From: Bacillota bacterium
GTDB lineage: Bacteria > Bacillota > Clostridia > Saccharofermentanales > DTU023
Reading direction: 5' to 3'
Length of the DNA stretch: 52,869 bases
NCBI GenBank assembly: GCA_029570375.1
Contig: JAKPXB010000034.1
Location: 1-52,869 of the forward strand
How positions within the stretch are numbered: the first letter of the stretch is position 1; every line of letters begins with the position of its first letter. The translations under genes and the position numbers were made by a program. Positions 34,566 to 48,121 of this stretch are shown piece by piece. Under the pieces are notes generated by a model. The model saw only the letters and a list, made by a program, of their open reading frames with translations, was not told the DNA's origin and made no database searches.

Positions 34566-35155
34566 TGTGTTTTCTCCTCCGCTTCGAGGGCACGAATCGC
34601 ATCGCGAAGGCGCGCGGCACATTCGTAGTCTTCTTTTTCCACGGCGGCGCGCAGCTCTCTCCTGATCCGATCCAGTTCAGAGAGCGGCTCCGTCCCGCTA
34701 TCTGCCCCGTTCAACCGGGCGCTGTTTTCCCCATCGCGGCAGCCGGCCGCCTCTCCGGGCATTATGTTTGACTTTCTTTCAGTCGCCGGCACGTGCTGTG
34801 TGTGCCCCTGCGCACGGCGGAAAACGGGAAAGAGAAGTTCCCTGAATGTCTCGTAGCATTGCGCACACCCGAGCAGCCCCGTCTCGCGGAGCTCACGCTC
34901 CGTCTCTCCGCATTGCGGACACACCAGCCCCGAAGACGCGCGGCGTTGGTCCGCCGCCGCATAGGGATAGCCGAACAGAGACGGACCGGGCAGAAACGAA
35001 TCAAACATCCCGCCCCAAAGCGACTCAGCCGCCATCTCCTCATTCCTGAGCGAAGCAGCGCAGATACCGCAAAGGTATCGCTCCTCCTTTACACCGTTGA
35101 CGACCTTTGTCAGATGGATCGTCGCATCCCGTTGTTGACAATGTTGGCACAGCAT
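34562..35155 (-). CDS. mcsA: McsA, zinc-binding activator of McsB
   Basis: A 197-residue co-factor of the arginine kinase McsB, needed for kinase activity and stress control. It has the paired zinc motifs CQHC and CGIC in the first 30 residues and CPQC and CAQC in the middle, with an additional insert between them, and ends in a UVR-type helix pair (LRRELRAAVEKEDYECAARLRDAI). The start at 35155 is supported by GGGGGAGGAATAACGCG just upstream and slightly overlaps the end of ctsR. Confidence 0.93.
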   Translation of the reverse strand: MLCQHCQQRDATIHLTKVVNGVKEERYLCGICAASLRNEEMAAESLWGGMFDSFLPGPSLFGYPYAAADQRRASSGLVCPQCGETERELRETGLLGCAQCYETFRELLFPVFRRAQGHTQHVPATERKSNIMPGEAAGCRDGENSARLNGADSGTEPLSELDRIRRELRAAVEKEDYECAARLRDAIRALEAEEKTQ

Positions 35156-35159
35156 CGCG

Positions 35160-35636
35160 TTATTCCTCCCCCCCACCTAGTGAGGCGATGTACAAAAGCA
35201 TATTCTTAAAAATCAAAGAGCGCGTCTCCTGGCGGTCGCGCCCCGCGATAAGCGCGAGACTCCGGTCAGAAAGCGAGGACTTCATCAGACTTGCCATCTC
35301 GGAAGTCACAAGACCTTCGTGCTCCAGGCTGTCGATCAGAATATTGACATCGTGCTGCGTCAGATAATCAGCCGATGAACGCATCAAATGCATCGCGTAT
35401 TCCGCGCGACCCGAGAAGGGAACGCGCATGATCCTGATATAACCGGCCCCCCCGCGTCTGCTCTCCACGATGTACCCCTGTTTATGGCCGAAGCGCGTCG
35501 AGATCACGTAGGTAATCTGTGAGGGAGCGACATTCATCTCCGCCGCCAGGGCATTGCGCGCTATTTCACAATAGCCGTCGTGCTCCTCTATCAGGTCCAG
35601 AATCGCCTGCTCAATCAAATCTGTCAGACTGCCCAT
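35160..35636 (-). CDS. ctsR: Class III stress-gene repressor CtsR
   Basis: A dimeric repressor of clp genes that is released from DNA at heat shock or after McsB activity. The 158-residue sequence has the helix-turn-helix with MNVAPSQITYVISTRF and the glycine-rich wing R-G-G-A-G-YIRI at about residues 60-70, which contacts DNA and acts as thermosensor. The C-terminal dimer domain is present. It is the first gene of ctsR-mcsA-mcsB-clpC, directly behind an exact CtsR operator. Confidence 0.95.
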   Translation of the reverse strand: MGSLTDLIEQAILDLIEEHDGYCEIARNALAAEMNVAPSQITYVISTRFGHKQGYIVESRRGGAGYIRIMRVPFSGRAEYAMHLMRSSADYLTQHDVNILIDSLEHEGLVTSEMASLMKSSLSDRSLALIAGRDRQETRSLIFKNMLLYIASLGGGEE

Positions 35637-35785
35637 ACCGCTCCGTTTCCCTTCTTAATTGCTCCTGCCGCGGTACGGACTTTTAAACCCGCGCCTGGCA
35701 AAAGCGTCCGCCGGTTCTCGTTCCCTTCCTTTTCCGCGTTCAGCCTTGCGTATAAAAAACGTCAAAAGCACATACGTTTTTAGTC

Positions 35786-35802
35786 TTTGACTTTCTTTGA
35801 CT
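35786..35802 (-). promoter_or_regulatory. CtsR operator
   Basis: On the minus strand AGTCAAA, a 3-nt spacer GAA and AGTCAAA form an exact heptad direct repeat as described for CtsR binding sites in Bacillota. It begins just downstream of the -10 box of the ctsR promoter, so binding blocks initiation. Confidence 0.95.
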
Positions 35803-35804
35803 AT

Positions 35805-35833
35805 AATATACTTCGGAGAGAACGGATTGTCAA
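35805..35833 (-). promoter_or_regulatory. Sigma-A promoter of the ctsR operon
   Basis: On the minus strand TTGACA (35828-35833), a 17-nt spacer and TATATT (35805-35810) give a near-perfect sigma-A promoter. The CtsR operator follows 2 nt later, giving autoregulation of the operon. Confidence 0.92.
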
Positions 35834-35936
35834 GCGGACAGTTTTCCCGGCTCCATTCGGCCGTTTCGCGCGTTACAGCCGCGCAGCCGGCCGCCGTAAA
35901 ACGGGAAGGGACGGGAACTTTTTCGGACAAAAGGAA

Positions 35937-35975
35937 GGGACGGTTCTGCAGTAACGAGAACATAAGAACCGTCCC
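35937..35975 (-). terminator. Terminator-like hairpin after rpoC with GGGACGGTT arms
   Basis: GGGACGGTTCT (35937-35947) and AGAACCGTCCC (35965-35975) form a perfect 11-bp stem 30 nt downstream of rpoC. On the minus strand TTCCTTTTG follows. The arm is nearly the same as that of the hairpin after the foldase gene at 46219-46274. Confidence 0.6.
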
Positions 35976-36004
35976 AAAAAGTTTTGAACATGCAACCGGT
36001 GGAA

Positions 36005-39817
<3,813 letters not shown>

Positions 39818-39834
39818 AGAGCGGCCTCCTCACC

Positions 39835-42800
39835 TTATGCTTCATCCTCAGTATCGTTCTCTTCATTCCATTCCGTATCACTTTCAACGGGTTCGACGAC
39901 GACACCGCCCTCTTCATCGAGAACGCCGTCGGTGAACCCCCTGCTGTCAAAATCTTCCCGGCTGTCCGCAGTGGTTTCCTCACCCGAGATCTCAGCCAGC
40001 GTACGACCGGTTACCGTTTCCTCATCGTCCTTGTCAGCGTCGCCTTCGGGGATGGGGAGCTCTTCATTCAGCTCTGAGAGAATATGAACGTCAAGACAGA
40101 GCGACTGAAGTTCCTTGATCAGAACTTTAAAAGCCTCAGGGATACCGGGCTCGGGGATATTCTCTCCCTTCACGATCGCTTCGTATGTCTTCGTCCTGCC
40201 CCAGATATCGTCTGATTTGACTGTCAGGATTTCCTGAAGCGTATAGGCTGCGCCGTACGCCTCCAGCGCCCAGACTTCCATCTCACCGAAGCGCTGCCCG
40301 CCGAACTGGGCTTTGCCCCCGAGCGGCTGCTGCGTGACGAGCGAGTAAGGTCCGATGGAGCGCGCGTGAATCTTGTCGTCCACGAGGTGGAGCAGTTTCA
40401 GGTAGTACATCACACCGACGGTGACGCGGTTCTCGAAGGGTTCCCCCGTCCGGCCGTCGTACAAAACCGTCTTGCCGTCCGTCTCCATCCCCGCTTCAAC
40501 GAAAGCGTCAACGACATCTTGTTCGTCTGCGCCGTCAAAGACGGGCGTCGCCACCTTCCAGCCGAGTTTACTCGCTGCCGCGCCGAGGTGAACTTCCAGA
40601 AGCTGCCCGACGTTCATACGCGAGGGAACGCCGAGCGGATTGAGCACAATGTCGAGCGGCGTGCCGTCCGGGAGGAAAGGCATGTCCTCTTCCGGAAGGA
40701 TTTTGGAGACAACGCCCTTGTTGCCGTGGCGTCCGGCCATTTTATCGCCGACCGAAATCTTGCGCTTCTGGGCGACATAGACGCGGACAAGTTTCGTCAC
40801 GCCGTGCTTTAACTGCTCGTCGCTCTCACGCGTGAAGATCTTGATATCGACGACAACGCCCGATTCGCCGTGAGGCACACGAACCGATGTATCGCGGACC
40901 TCGCGCACTTTCTCACCGAAGATGGCGCGGTACAGGCGCTCCTCCGGCGTCAGTTCCGTTTCGCCTTTTGGCGTGACTTTGCCGACCAGGATATCGCCCG
41001 CGTGGACTTCCGCGCCGATGCGGACGACGCCCTCTTCGTCGAGATCCTTCAGCGCGTCATCGGCCACGTTCGGTATCTCGCGTGTGATCTCTTCCGGCCC
41101 AAGCTTCGTATCACGCGCTTCACACTCGTACTCCGCGATATGGATCGAGGTATAGACATCGTCTCTCGCGAGGCGTTCATTCAGAAGAATCGCGTCCTCG
41201 TAGTTGAACCCTTCCCACATCATGAACCCGATCAGGACATTGCGCCCTAACGCGAGTTCGCCGTTGTCCGTGGAGGGACCATCCGCGATGATGTCGCCCT
41301 TCTGAACGACATCGCCGATTTTAACAAGCGGCCGCTGGTTGATACATGTCCCCTGATTGGAACGGTCGTATTTTCTGAGCGTATACGTATCCAGTTTGTC
41401 GTCATCGCCGCGGACCGCGATCAGATCGCCGGCGACCCGTTCCACCACGCCTCCGTGTTTGGCGACGATGCAGACGCCGGAGTCCTTCGCGGCGCGGTAT
41501 TCCATTCCGGTGCCGATGACAGGCGCTTCCGTCTGGATCAGCGGAACGGCCTGGCGCTGCATATTCGATCCCATCAGGGCGCGGTTCGCATCGTCGTTTC
41601 CGAGGAAAGGGATGAGCGACGTCGCGATGGAGACCAGCTGCTTCGGCGAGACATCCATCAGGTCAACCTTGTCGGGCTCGAGCTCAAAGAACTCGTCGCG
41701 GTACCGGCAGGAGATCTTTTTGTTGATGAAATGCCCTTCGTCGTCGAGCGGTTCGTTCGCCTGCGCGATGTTGTACCGATCTTCTTCATCCGCCGTAAAG
41801 TAGCGGACTTCGCCGGTCACGACACCTTTGACTTTGTCGTAAATGCGGTAGGGCGTTTCAATAAAACCATAGCGGTTGACGCGCGCGTAAGTCGCGAGCG
41901 AGTTGATGAGGCCGATGTTCGGTCCCTCAGGGGTCTCGATCGGGCACATGCGGCCGTAATGCGACGAGTGGACGTCGCGGACCTCGAAGTTCGCGCGCTC
42001 GCGCGAGAGGCCGCCCGGTCCGAGCGCCGAGAGGCGGCGTTTATGCGTCATTTCCGCCAGCGGGTTGGGCTGGTCCATAAACTGGGATAGCTGGCTCGAT
42101 CCGAAAAACTCTTTGATCGCCGCGGAGATCGGGCGCGTATTGACGATATCTTTCGGCGTGGTTGACGCGATGTCCGGGATCGTCTGCATACGTTCCCGCA
42201 CGACGCGGTCCATGCGCGAAAACCCGATGCGCATCTGGTTCTGCAGGAGCTCTCCCACCGAACGGATACGGCGGTTGCCGAGGTGGTCGATATCATCCCG
42301 CTCTCCTACGCCGTATTCGAGGCCGATGTAGTAACTCACGACCGAGAGAATATCGTAAAGTGTCAAATGGCGCGGAATCAGATCGCTTTTCCTTGAGACG
42401 AGAAGGCCGCGGAGTTTTTCTTCCTGTTCGGATTCGGAAGACGCGAGAACTTCTTCGACAATCTCGCGGAGCACAGGTGTGAAAACCTGTTCCGTGATTC
42501 CGAGCTCCTGGAAATCGATAGCCTCAAGCACGTCAGGCTGGATAGAGCGGGCGAGGAAAGCGCGCGCATTTACTCTTTTATTGCCGACAATGCGCAGACG
42601 GTGATCAAACTGCGTCACCGTATCGCCCCTCCTGTGGATCGGGTAGACGTCGACGCTGTTAATGCCGGCCTGCTGGATCGCCTCCGCCGCTTCCGCCGAA
42701 ATTACCTCATCCGCGAGCGCGAGAACTTCTCCGTCCTCGGCGATAATGTCTTCAGCGGCGACGTGCCCGGCGAGGCGGTGCGCGAGCGCGAGCTTCTTGT

Positions 42801-43626
42801 TGAGTTTGTAGACGCCGACTTTCGCGAGATCGTAGCGGTTGGGGTTGAAAAAGTTGTTGTGCAGAAGGGCCTGCGCTCCTTCACGCGTATAGACTTCACC
42901 GGAGCGAAGCTTCCGGAACATCTCCTGGAGTCCCTCATCGCTCGTTTTACAGCCATCGCGCTGCATAGTCAGAAGAAGCGATTCTTCTTCACCCAGCACA
43001 TCAATAATCTCCTCATCCGTGCCAATGCCAAGCGCGCGGAGAAGGATGGTTAAATGGAATTTCCTCTGGCGGTCTACGCGAACCCACAGAAGCCGTTTCG
43101 CGTCCGACTCAAACTCGATCCAGGCGCCTCTGTTCGGGATCACCTGCGCCGTGTAAAGCTCCACATCATTCTTATCCCGCAGGATATCGAAGTAGGCGCC
43201 GGGGGAACGGACGAGCTGACTGATGATGACGCGTTCCGCCCCATTGATGATGAAGCTTCCCGTGTCCGTCATGATCGGGAACTCCCCTACATAGACGTTG
43301 GATTCCCGCATCACACCCGTTTTGCGGTCATACAGGCGGACTTTCATATTCAGCTTCGCGGCGTAGTTGGCGTCTCTCTCTTTACATTCTTCAATGGAAT
43401 AGGTTGGATTCTCGATGTCAAACTCGCGGTCGATAAAGGAAAGCTCGATATCACCCGAAAAGTCAGTAATAGGCGATGATTCCCTAAGGACTTCCATAAG
43501 GCCTTCGTCAAGGAACCACTGATAACTGCTTTTCTGAATTTCCAGTAAATCTGGGATATCGAGGATCTCGTCAATCTTAGAGTATGACATTCTCTGCACA
43601 CGTCCGTACTGAACGGGCTTTACCAT
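39835..43626 (-). CDS. rpoB: RNA polymerase subunit beta
   Basis: The beta subunit, including the fork loop and rifampicin pocket ([32 protein letters not shown]) and the downstream catalytic region with [13 protein letters not shown]. Length of 1263 residues is about 70 more than Bacillus, mostly because of a C-terminal acidic tail after [12 protein letters not shown] that is rich in Glu/Asp. The usual upstream neighbours (rplJ-rplL) are absent. Instead the gene is divergent from murT-gatD, so it must have its own promoter in 43627-43783. A TTGACA hexamer lies there but has no -10 at normal spacing. Confidence 0.98.
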   Translation of the reverse strand: MVKPVQYGRVQRMSYSKIDEILDIPDLLEIQKSSYQWFLDEGLMEVLRESSPITDFSGDIELSFIDREFDIENPTYSIEECKERDANYAAKLNMKVRLYDRKTGVMRESNVYVGEFPIMTDTGSFIINGAERVIISQLVRSPGAYFDILRDKNDVELYTAQVIPNRGAWIEFESDAKRLLWVRVDRQRKFHLTILLRALGIGTDEEIIDVLGEEESLLLTMQRDGCKTSDEGLQEMFRKLRSGEVYTREGAQALLHNNFFNPNRYDLAKVGVYKLNKKLALAHRLAGHVAAEDIIAEDGEVLALADEVISAEAAEAIQQAGINSVDVYPIHRRGDTVTQFDHRLRIVGNKRVNARAFLARSIQPDVLEAIDFQELGITEQVFTPVLREIVEEVLASSESEQEEKLRGLLVSRKSDLIPRHLTLYDILSVVSYYIGLEYGVGERDDIDHLGNRRIRSVGELLQNQMRIGFSRMDRVVRERMQTIPDIASTTPKDIVNTRPISAAIKEFFGSSQLSQFMDQPNPLAEMTHKRRLSALGPGGLSRERANFEVRDVHSSHYGRMCPIETPEGPNIGLINSLATYARVNRYGFIETPYRIYDKVKGVVTGEVRYFTADEEDRYNIAQANEPLDDEGHFINKKISCRYRDEFFELEPDKVDLMDVSPKQLVSIATSLIPFLGNDDANRALMGSNMQRQAVPLIQTEAPVIGTGMEYRAAKDSGVCIVAKHGGVVERVAGDLIAVRGDDDKLDTYTLRKYDRSNQGTCINQRPLVKIGDVVQKGDIIADGPSTDNGELALGRNVLIGFMMWEGFNYEDAILLNERLARDDVYTSIHIAEYECEARDTKLGPEEITREIPNVADDALKDLDEEGVVRIGAEVHAGDILVGKVTPKGETELTPEERLYRAIFGEKVREVRDTSVRVPHGESGVVVDIKIFTRESDEQLKHGVTKLVRVYVAQKRKISVGDKMAGRHGNKGVVSKILPEEDMPFLPDGTPLDIVLNPLGVPSRMNVGQLLEVHLGAAASKLGWKVATPVFDGADEQDVVDAFVEAGMETDGKTVLYDGRTGEPFENRVTVGVMYYLKLLHLVDDKIHARSIGPYSLVTQQPLGGKAQFGGQRFGEMEVWALEAYGAAYTLQEILTVKSDDIWGRTKTYEAIVKGENIPEPGIPEAFKVLIKELQSLCLDVHILSELNEELPIPEGDADKDDEETVTGRTLAEISGEETTADSREDFDSRGFTDGVLDEEGGVVVEPVESDTEWNEENDTEDEA

Positions 43627-43799
43627 CGGCGTTCACCTCACAAATCGAACCGGTGTCCAGTGGAAGCATCGGCAAACCGGCATTGACGATGCAGTCTCAC
43701 GTGATATAATATCCATGTCAAACGGCCACGGAACCCCCTTTTATTGAGACGGGAAATCCAAATGCGGCCGGGCGACACATCAGATGATTCTAACACGCT

Positions 43800-43815
43800 T
43801 TGACTTGCGAGTCAA
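43800..43815. promoter_or_regulatory. Palindrome in the rpoB/murT intergenic region
   Basis: TTGACTTGCGAGTCAA is a 6-bp inverted repeat around TGCG, placed about 30 nt before the murT start. It could be an operator or part of a promoter for murT-gatD. No known regulator can be named from it. Confidence 0.35.
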
Positions 43816-43846
43816 CAGCCTTTTTTCTTTTGGAAGAGAGTTTTTT

Positions 43847-45313
43847 GTGGCACTTCGACGCACACCTCGTTTCATCGCGTCCATACTCTTTGTTCGGGCG
43901 ACAAGGGTTGTCATGAAGCTTTTACGGCGGAAGGGAACGCACTTCCCCGGCCAGCTCGCGATGAAACTATGCCCTGATTTCCTCGCGCGCCTGGAAAAAC
44001 CCGACCGGATCATCGCCGTGACAGGTACCAACGGAAAAACCACGGTGGCGAATATGGTGGCGGATATCGCGCGCTCTTTTGGTCTTCGTTTTGCTCACAA
44101 CGCGTACGGAAGCAATATTGAAGAGGGAATCATCACTGCGCTTCTGGACGCGGCGACGCTGACCGGCAGGAAGAAACTCCCCCTCGCCATTCTCGAGATC
44201 GATGAACGGCTGACGCGCGTTGTCTTTCAATCGCTTCACCCGGACTTTCTCGTCGTCACGAACCTCTTCCGCGAGTCTTACCTGAGAAATGCCCACGGCG
44301 AGTTTATCTACCGGATACTGGATGAGAGTATCCCCCCCACCACGCATCTGATCGTCAACGCGGATGATCTCCTCTCGCAGAATCTCGCGGCCGGTCGCCC
44401 CCACACGTCCTTTGGCATTGCGCACCAGCCGGGGGAGCGGGAATTCACCCGGAGCCTGATCCGCGATGTTGTCCTCTGCCCGCGATGCGGAAACCGGCTA
44501 ACCGATACTTTTATTCGCTACCACCACATCGGGCGTTCATACTGCCGTACGTGCGGATGGCACTCGATGACGCCTGATTACGAGATAACGGCCATGTACG
44601 GACAGGCCGGGGCGGATGGCACGGCGTCAGACGATGCGGGATCGTTCGAACCGATCTCTTCTGACAGGCTGATGGAGGCGGAAACACTTGCCGTGAAAAC
44701 CGGGGACTCCGAGGAGCTCTACCCTTTCCGCGGCGAGAACATCCTCGACTTGTACAATGAGCTCGCGGCGATCACGCTGTTCAGGACACTTGGAAAAACG
44801 CGTGAAGAGATCGCACGCGCACTCGCGGGTCTCCGGATCGGCCGATCACGTAAAGAGATCATTCAGACGGGAGAGAAACGCATTTACCGCATGCTCGCGA
44901 AAGGGAAAAATCCCATCGCTGTCAGCCGCGTATTGGAAGCGGTCGATACAATCCCCGGGACAAAACAGTTTATTCTCCTCGTCGATACGAGCACCGGAAC
45001 AGTCACCCCCGAAGACAATGCGGCATGGACTTTCGACGCCGATCTGGCCATTCTCCGCGACCCCGCGGTCAAACGGATCGTCGTCGCGGGGCGTCGGTGC
45101 GAGGACATCCGCGTCGCGCTCCTATTTGCCGGCGTCGACGAAACAAAGATTGTAACGCGGCGCGATAAAAGAGACGCGGCCGACGCGCTGATCATCGAAG
45201 ACGGACCTGAAACGATCGCGATTCTGTACGAATTGTATTCAGAACCGGTATCCCGGGAGGTCGTAAAAAACATCTGCAGCCGCCTGGCGGCGGGAGAGGA
45301 GCCGACGGTATGA
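43847..45313 (+). CDS. murT: MurT-like Mur-ligase-family protein
   Basis: MurT is the ATP-dependent half of the lipid II isoglutaminyl synthase, which amidates the D-Glu of peptidoglycan stem peptides. Visible: the Mur-ligase P-loop TGTNGKTT, an NADDLLS motif, and the zinc ribbon CPRC and CRTCGW characteristic of MurT. The C-terminal DUF1727 part is divergent: the ADG-D-x-x-W-x-W-D stretch usual in MurT reads VTPEDNAAWTFDADL here. I choose the GTG at 43847, since TGGAAGAGAG lies about 7 nt upstream. An ATG 63 nt earlier is an alternative. It overlaps gatD by 4 nt and is divergent from rpoB. Confidence 0.88.
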   Translation: MALRRTPRFIASILFVRATRVVMKLLRRKGTHFPGQLAMKLCPDFLARLEKPDRIIAVTGTNGKTTVANMVADIARSFGLRFAHNAYGSNIEEGIITALLDAATLTGRKKLPLAILEIDERLTRVVFQSLHPDFLVVTNLFRESYLRNAHGEFIYRILDESIPPTTHLIVNADDLLSQNLAAGRPHTSFGIAHQPGEREFTRSLIRDVVLCPRCGNRLTDTFIRYHHIGRSYCRTCGWHSMTPDYEITAMYGQAGADGTASDDAGSFEPISSDRLMEAETLAVKTGDSEELYPFRGENILDLYNELAAITLFRTLGKTREEIARALAGLRIGRSRKEIIQTGEKRIYRMLAKGKNPIAVSRVLEAVDTIPGTKQFILLVDTSTGTVTPEDNAAWTFDADLAILRDPAVKRIVVAGRRCEDIRVALLFAGVDETKIVTRRDKRDAADALIIEDGPETIAILYELYSEPVSREVVKNICSRLAAGEEPTV

Positions 45314-46017
45314 GAATTGAAATCTTGTACGGAGAACTCGCCAATCTCCTGGGCGAGCACGGCTCGCAGAATCTGCTCCTGCGGACCTTCGGTGAAGAGC
45401 ACGTCCTCATGACGCCTTTCCCGGAGAAACCCGCGTTCCCCGATGGCGGTATCGATCTCGTCTATATGGGGCCGATGACGGAACGGTCGCAGGCTCGCGT
45501 TCTCGAAGTGTGGCGCGGACAGAGGGCTCTGTTCAGAGAGGCCATCGATCGCGGCACGGCTTTCTTTTTCGCCGGCAACGCGCTCGATCTCACCGGCCGC
45601 ACCATCGCGTACGAGGAAGGGGAAACGATCGAAGGGCTCGGACTCTATCCGTTCGACACCTTCTGCAGGCGCTACGACCGCCTCAATGAAGTCTTCCGGG
45701 GAGAATTCCAGAAGATGGATATCACAGGTTTCCGGTCGCAGTTCACGACACACAAAGGCGATCTGCGGGCATTCCCCTTTATCCGGACGGCACACGGTTC
45801 CGGCATGATTCCCGGCACGCCGTTCGAAGGCATCCGCGACAAGCTCTTTTTCGCGACGAACCTGCTCGGCCCCTTCCTGCTTCTCAACCCGCCTTTCACA
45901 AAATGGCTGTTCGCCCAGATCGGTTTTGATGGCCCCCTCCCTTTTGAAGACGCGCTCATGCGATCTTATCAGATGCGCCAAAAGGACTTTGAAGAATCGT
46001 TCCCGGCACTGACTTAA
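45310..46017 (+). CDS. gatD: GatD-like glutamine amidotransferase homologue, catalytic residues lost
   Basis: By position and fold this is the GatD half of the MurT/GatD pair. GatD normally hydrolyses glutamine and passes ammonia to MurT. The sequence aligns over its whole length (DLVYMGPMTERSQAR, IEGLGLYPFDTF, LLGPFLLLNPP). However, at the nucleophile elbow the expected CGG reads FFFAGNAL (Ala88 in place of Cys), and in the C-terminal motif, where GatD has YLHGP, the sequence reads NLLGP (Leu186 instead of His). Both key residues of the glutaminase are therefore absent. It probably is a non-catalytic partner or has a new role. The 4-nt overlap with murT shows that it is co-expressed. Confidence 0.85.
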   Translation: MRIEILYGELANLLGEHGSQNLLLRTFGEEHVLMTPFPEKPAFPDGGIDLVYMGPMTERSQARVLEVWRGQRALFREAIDRGTAFFFAGNALDLTGRTIAYEEGETIEGLGLYPFDTFCRRYDRLNEVFRGEFQKMDITGFRSQFTTHKGDLRAFPFIRTAHGSGMIPGTPFEGIRDKLFFATNLLGPFLLLNPPFTKWLFAQIGFDGPLPFEDALMRSYQMRQKDFEESFPALT

Positions 46018-46338
46018 AAATACCGCCGGACTTAGTGTCTGAATCACTTTCAGACAGAATCGCCATAATCGAAATGGCCCCATTGTCTCAGCGTAAGATT
46101 GGCGGAGATGTCTTTCATGCCCCTGTTCTTCCAACAATGGACTGCGTCAAGAAGCAAAACGGAGCGGCAAAAGCCCCCGCTAACCTCTGAGGAAGAATAC
46201 ATTCGGTATGGTTTATATAAAAAGGGCGGTTTTTCATCTTTGAGACCGTGGTCCTGAAGACGAAAAACCGTCCCTGTCAAGGCGAAGTCTGATAACGGTG
46301 ACGGCGCTCCGGCAGAAATGGCGGCGCGCCGGCCGTTG
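46018..46338. other. Convergent intergenic region, hairpin-rich
   Basis: About 320 nt between gatD (plus) and the foldase gene (minus). A hairpin with 8-bp arms TGTCTGAA and TTCAGACA at 46036-46056 may end the gatD transcript, although no T-run follows. At 46219-46274 is the terminator of the foldase gene. The middle part shows no recognised gene. Confidence 0.5.
46219..46274 (-). terminator. Intrinsic terminator after the foldase gene, GGGACGGTT family
   Basis: On the minus strand GGGACGGTTTTTC (46262-46274), a loop of about 26 nt and GAAAAACCGCCC (46224-46235) form a long hairpin that is followed by TTTTT (46219-46223). This fits a Rho-independent terminator. The arm is close to that of the rpoC hairpin. 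Confidence 0.75.
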
Positions 46339-47964
46339 TCACTTTGTCGGGTTGGTCACATCCGGAATATCCTCCGTCTTTACGGGAGCCTTCCCTAGCA
46401 AGGCGTCAAAAAAGTGTAGTTTGCCGACGAATTTCATGCCGAACGGATGGCGTTCGACAGTCGCCTCCTTGTATACTTTATCGCTCCACTCTTTCACAAA
46501 CTGTTTCTTTAGTGTGTCCTTGATGGCTCTGTCTTCCGCTTTCTCTTCGGAATGTTCGACAAAATACATGATATGGTAGCCAAAAGATGTCTTAATAATC
46601 CCTGTATCTCCCGGTTTGCGCGGCGTATCCTGGAACCACGCGCGGAATTCAGGGGCGAGGCGCTGTTGGAAAGCCTGATCCATATCGGCATAGAGGCCGC
46701 CTTTTTCAGCGCTCCCGGGATCCTTGCTGTATTTGGCCGCGAGTTCGCCGAAGGACTTCTCCGTTTTTTCACCCGCGTTATACTCCGCGAGAACTTTTTC
46801 CGCTTCTGCTTTCAGCACCTCGTCTGTCTTCGGCGTTTCCGCATCTTTCTCATTGGCGATCAGGATATGGCGAACGGAATAGAAGGGGCGGCTCTCATTG
46901 CGGTCGCGGCTTTGGAAGCGGATAAGCGTCATCTTATCGGACCCCTCGATCACTTTCGCGTCGCCGTTCCTGCGCTCCGAATCTTTCAGGAACTTGCCTG
47001 TTTCTCCCGTAAGGCCGCTGCCGGCAGCTTCTTTTTTATCGACGGAACCGGGATCTTTTGTCAGCTTCTCCGCCTCTTCTTCCGACACATGCTTTTTAAC
47101 GGCTTCGACGAATGAGCTGTGTCCCAGATCTTCCAGCGTCGCCGAAGCGTCCGCCTTCAGCTTCTCCAGAGCGGCTTTTTTCTCTGCCGCTGTCGCGTCG
47201 TCCTTCAGAGAGAGTTTAAACTCATAGTAGTTATAGGTATATAAATCGAGATCGTCCTTGTTCTCTTCATAGTATGCCTTGATTTTCTCGCCCGACACAT
47301 CGGCTTTTTCCGCCAGAAAATCGTTGTAATAGGAGATCTTCATCGAGTTGACGAAATCATTTTTAATCAGCTTCATGTTGACGCCGGGGCCGAAATACAT
47401 CTTAAGAAAACCGGCAAGAGTCGTCCCCTGCTGCAAAGCCATCTGGGTCAGCTGTGTTTCCAGACTCTCGAGTGTCGTATCGATGATTTTCTGCTGTTCT
47501 TCCGTCAGTTTAAAATCATTCTTCTCCAGGTCCGTGAGTATGGCAGTCGAATAAACGATACTGGGGATAACGCTGTTCACAAGGTCGTCCCGCAATTTAT
47601 TCGCGGGATTGACCTGCGATTGCTGATCAAGCGTAGCCTGGAACTTTTCGGTAAAAGCGAGACCCCACTGCTGGGAAGCGGTATAGTTTCCGAAGTGGAT
47701 ATTCGCCTCGGCTGCTGTCACCTTTCTGCCGTTGACGGTCAACGCTTTTGAATACCGCGTCAGAAGGCCGGTGCTGGCGATAAGCCAGACCGAGAGCGCG
47801 AGAACAAGCACCACCGCGGTGGTGATCAGTGTCACTTTTTTCCAGATGCTGCGCGACTGAATCTTTCTCTTCTGTCCGTCGCTGCCTTTCATCTGTGCCA
47901 GCCGCTCTTTTCTCTCCGCTCTGGCTGTGTCTTGTTTCCATTCTGTGGATTCTTTCTTTACCAT
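46339..47964 (-). CDS. Membrane-anchored peptidyl-prolyl isomerase foldase (PrsA/SurA-like)
   Basis: An extracellular chaperone that helps secreted proteins to fold. A basic cytosolic start of about 40 residues is followed by one transmembrane segment (VTLITTAVVLVLALSVWLIA) with no lipobox, unlike classical PrsA, which is a lipoprotein. The SurA-type N-domain follows, with a KVTAAEANIHFGNY segment. The parvulin PPIC domain is at about residues 365-500 (YSVRHILIANE, FGELAAKYSKDPGSAEKGG, GIIKTSFGYHIMYF). Length is 541 residues. It precedes an intrinsic terminator. It follows the HAD gene on the same strand by 157 nt and may have its own promoter. Confidence 0.9.
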   Translation of the reverse strand: MVKKESTEWKQDTARAERKERLAQMKGSDGQKRKIQSRSIWKKVTLITTAVVLVLALSVWLIASTGLLTRYSKALTVNGRKVTAAEANIHFGNYTASQQWGLAFTEKFQATLDQQSQVNPANKLRDDLVNSVIPSIVYSTAILTDLEKNDFKLTEEQQKIIDTTLESLETQLTQMALQQGTTLAGFLKMYFGPGVNMKLIKNDFVNSMKISYYNDFLAEKADVSGEKIKAYYEENKDDLDLYTYNYYEFKLSLKDDATAAEKKAALEKLKADASATLEDLGHSSFVEAVKKHVSEEEAEKLTKDPGSVDKKEAAGSGLTGETGKFLKDSERRNGDAKVIEGSDKMTLIRFQSRDRNESRPFYSVRHILIANEKDAETPKTDEVLKAEAEKVLAEYNAGEKTEKSFGELAAKYSKDPGSAEKGGLYADMDQAFQQRLAPEFRAWFQDTPRKPGDTGIIKTSFGYHIMYFVEHSEEKAEDRAIKDTLKKQFVKEWSDKVYKEATVERHPFGMKFVGKLHFFDALLGKAPVKTEDIPDVTNPTK

Positions 47965-48121
47965 AGATTCCTTTCCTCACAAACGAGATGGGACGAGGGC
48001 GATAGGCCGCGCACGGTCTCCATCCATATAGTCAGACATTAAGCCGCACCTTTTTCATAGAAAGAGGTGCGTACCAAAAGAACAACTTCCAACTTATGCG
48101 CAACAAAGTTTAGCATAAACC

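Larger units (their letters stand above)
35637..36004. other. Intergenic region rpoC/ctsR
   Basis: This stretch lies between rpoC and ctsR, both on the minus strand. Its upper part (toward 36004) holds the rpoC terminator-like hairpin. The middle holds the CtsR promoter and operator. Between the promoter and the ctsR start is a leader of about 150 nt in which I see no further structure or gene. Confidence 0.6.

Noticed and set aside
44884-46137. 417-codon open frame on the minus strand across murT and gatD
   Set aside because: It is antisense to two conserved genes that overlap each other by 4 nt. No ribosome site or family motif is present.
46050-46280. 76-codon minus-strand frame in the gatD/foldase gap
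   Set aside because: It overlaps the terminator hairpin, has no Shine-Dalgarno and no recognisable motif.
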